The position numbers and the translations under genes are program-made. From positions 1 through 6,924 of the forward strand of contig JABIUH010000020.1 in NCBI GenBank assembly GCA_018701055.1: a stretch of DNA of 6,924 bases, read 5' to 3'. The DNA comes from Woeseia sp. (GTDB lineage Bacteria > Pseudomonadota > Gammaproteobacteria > Steroidobacterales > Woeseiaceae). Under the pieces are notes generated by a model. It was not told the DNA's origin. It saw only the letters and a program-made list of their open reading frames with translations, and ran no database searches. Numbering within the stretch: the first letter of the stretch is position 1; each line of letters begins with the position of its first letter. Shown piece by piece: positions 6,205-6,924 of the stretch.

Positions 6205-6924
6205 ATGAATCGCGAACGACTACCTGCGGATATCGTACTCGCCGCCAATCGTATTAATCCACATATTCGCGAAACTCCGTTGGACGAGTCGCCCTATTTT
6301 AGTGAGTTAACCGGCGCCAACGTTTATATGAAGCTTGAGAACCTGCAGCACACGGGTTCGTTCAAATTACGCGGTGCATTCAATAAGGTTTTGTCCTTGA
6401 CGCCGGAGCAACGTCTGCCTGGCTGCGTGACAGCGTCTAGCGGAAATCACGGAGCAGCAATTGCCTTCGCAATGAAAAAACTTGGTGTCACTGGCGTTAT
6501 TTTTGTTCCGGAGCAAACATCCTCCGTAAAAGTTGATGCGATCAAGCGTGCTGGCGGTGATGTGCGTTTCTTTGGAACAGACGGACTCGATACTGAGACG
6601 CATGCACGCGAATATGCCGAAGAAAATGACATGGTCTTTTTGTCCCCATACAACGATGCTGATGTGATCGCCGGACAGGGAACCGTTAGTGTTGAACTAG
6701 TTAAGCAGTTGTCACAAATTGATGCTGTGTTCGTCGCGGTCGGTGGCGGTGGCCTGATTAGCGGGGTAGGGAGCTTCATCAAGTCGGTGAACCCGGCTGT
6801 TGAGGTAGTGTCGTGTCAGCCTGCCGCTTCGGCTGTGATGACCGAGTCGGTAAAGGCCGGGAAAATTCTCGATCTTCCTAGTGATCCAACGTTATCGGAC
6901 GGTACCGCAGGTGGGATCGAAGCG
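6205..6924 (+). CDS. Threonine/serine dehydratase, PLP fold-type II, N-terminal 240 residues (partial)
   Basis: This is the first 240 residues of a PLP enzyme of the threonine/serine dehydratase family (IlvA/TdcB/serine racemase-like), which deaminates hydroxy amino acids to 2-oxo acids and ammonia. The frame is open to the window edge. The start has AAGGA 6 nt upstream. Diagnostic sites are KLENLQHTGSFKLRGAFNK (43-61, Lys54 as Schiff-base lysine), ASSGNHGAA (77-85, substrate loop) and VGGGGLISG (179-187, phosphate-binding glycine loop). SDGTAGG near the edge also fits. Family members without a regulatory domain are about 320 residues, so roughly a quarter or more is missing, and any C-terminal ACT domain cannot be judged. 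Hydroxyectoine-pathway dehydratases (EutB) belong to the same family, but nothing here shows that context. Confidence 0.92.
   Translation, partial: MNRERLPADIVLAANRINPHIRETPLDESPYFSELTGANVYMKLENLQHTGSFKLRGAFNKVLSLTPEQRLPGCVTASSGNHGAAIAFAMKKLGVTGVIFVPEQTSSVKVDAIKRAGGDVRFFGTDGLDTETHAREYAEENDMVFLSPYNDADVIAGQGTVSVELVKQLSQIDAVFVAVGGGGLISGVGSFIKSVNPAVEVVSCQPAASAVMTESVKAGKILDLPSDPTLSDGTAGGIEA

Overview
The window looks like chromosomal DNA from a Gram-negative proteobacterium, probably a gammaproteobacterium. An RND efflux pump with a periplasmic adaptor implies an outer membrane. A remnant at 4559-4768 resembles the YpfJ-type zinc metallopeptidase common in proteobacteria. Base composition is mixed, with an AT-rich stretch at about 2510-2600. 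I cannot name a species.

Left part (minus strand, 2464 down to 1): a three-gene unit transcribed leftwards. It holds a PadR-family repressor, a membrane-fusion (HlyD/AcrA-type) adaptor and the first 248 residues of an RND inner-membrane pump that runs off the window. The adaptor and pump genes are 2 nt apart. The AT-rich region upstream of padR carries a PadR-like palindrome (2574-2589) and a second inverted repeat (2513-2539), so an autoregulated efflux operon is the simplest reading. No outer-membrane factor gene is visible.

Middle part (minus strand, 4325 down to 2750): the most unusual region. A well-conserved class I cyclic-di-GMP riboswitch (GEMM-I) at about 4325-4245 lies upstream of a gene for an FAD-linked oxidase (D-arabinono-lactone oxidase-like). 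That gene is interrupted by one in-frame TGA at 3149-3151, at a place where I would expect tryptophan. Reading through the TGA restores a complete protein of about 454 residues.

Right part (plus strand, from 4559): a 69-codon remnant of a ypfJ-type metallopeptidase gene keeps only the two ends of the protein. A candidate promoter and a 10-bp inverted repeat lie upstream of it. Next come an intact class I/II PLP aminotransferase (4854-6035) and the first 240 residues of a PLP threonine/serine dehydratase (6205 to the window end). The last two suggest amino-acid metabolism with unknown substrates.

Two damaged genes therefore flank one intact-looking c-di-GMP sensor. This suggests local gene decay, or a recently degraded c-di-GMP-controlled oxidase.
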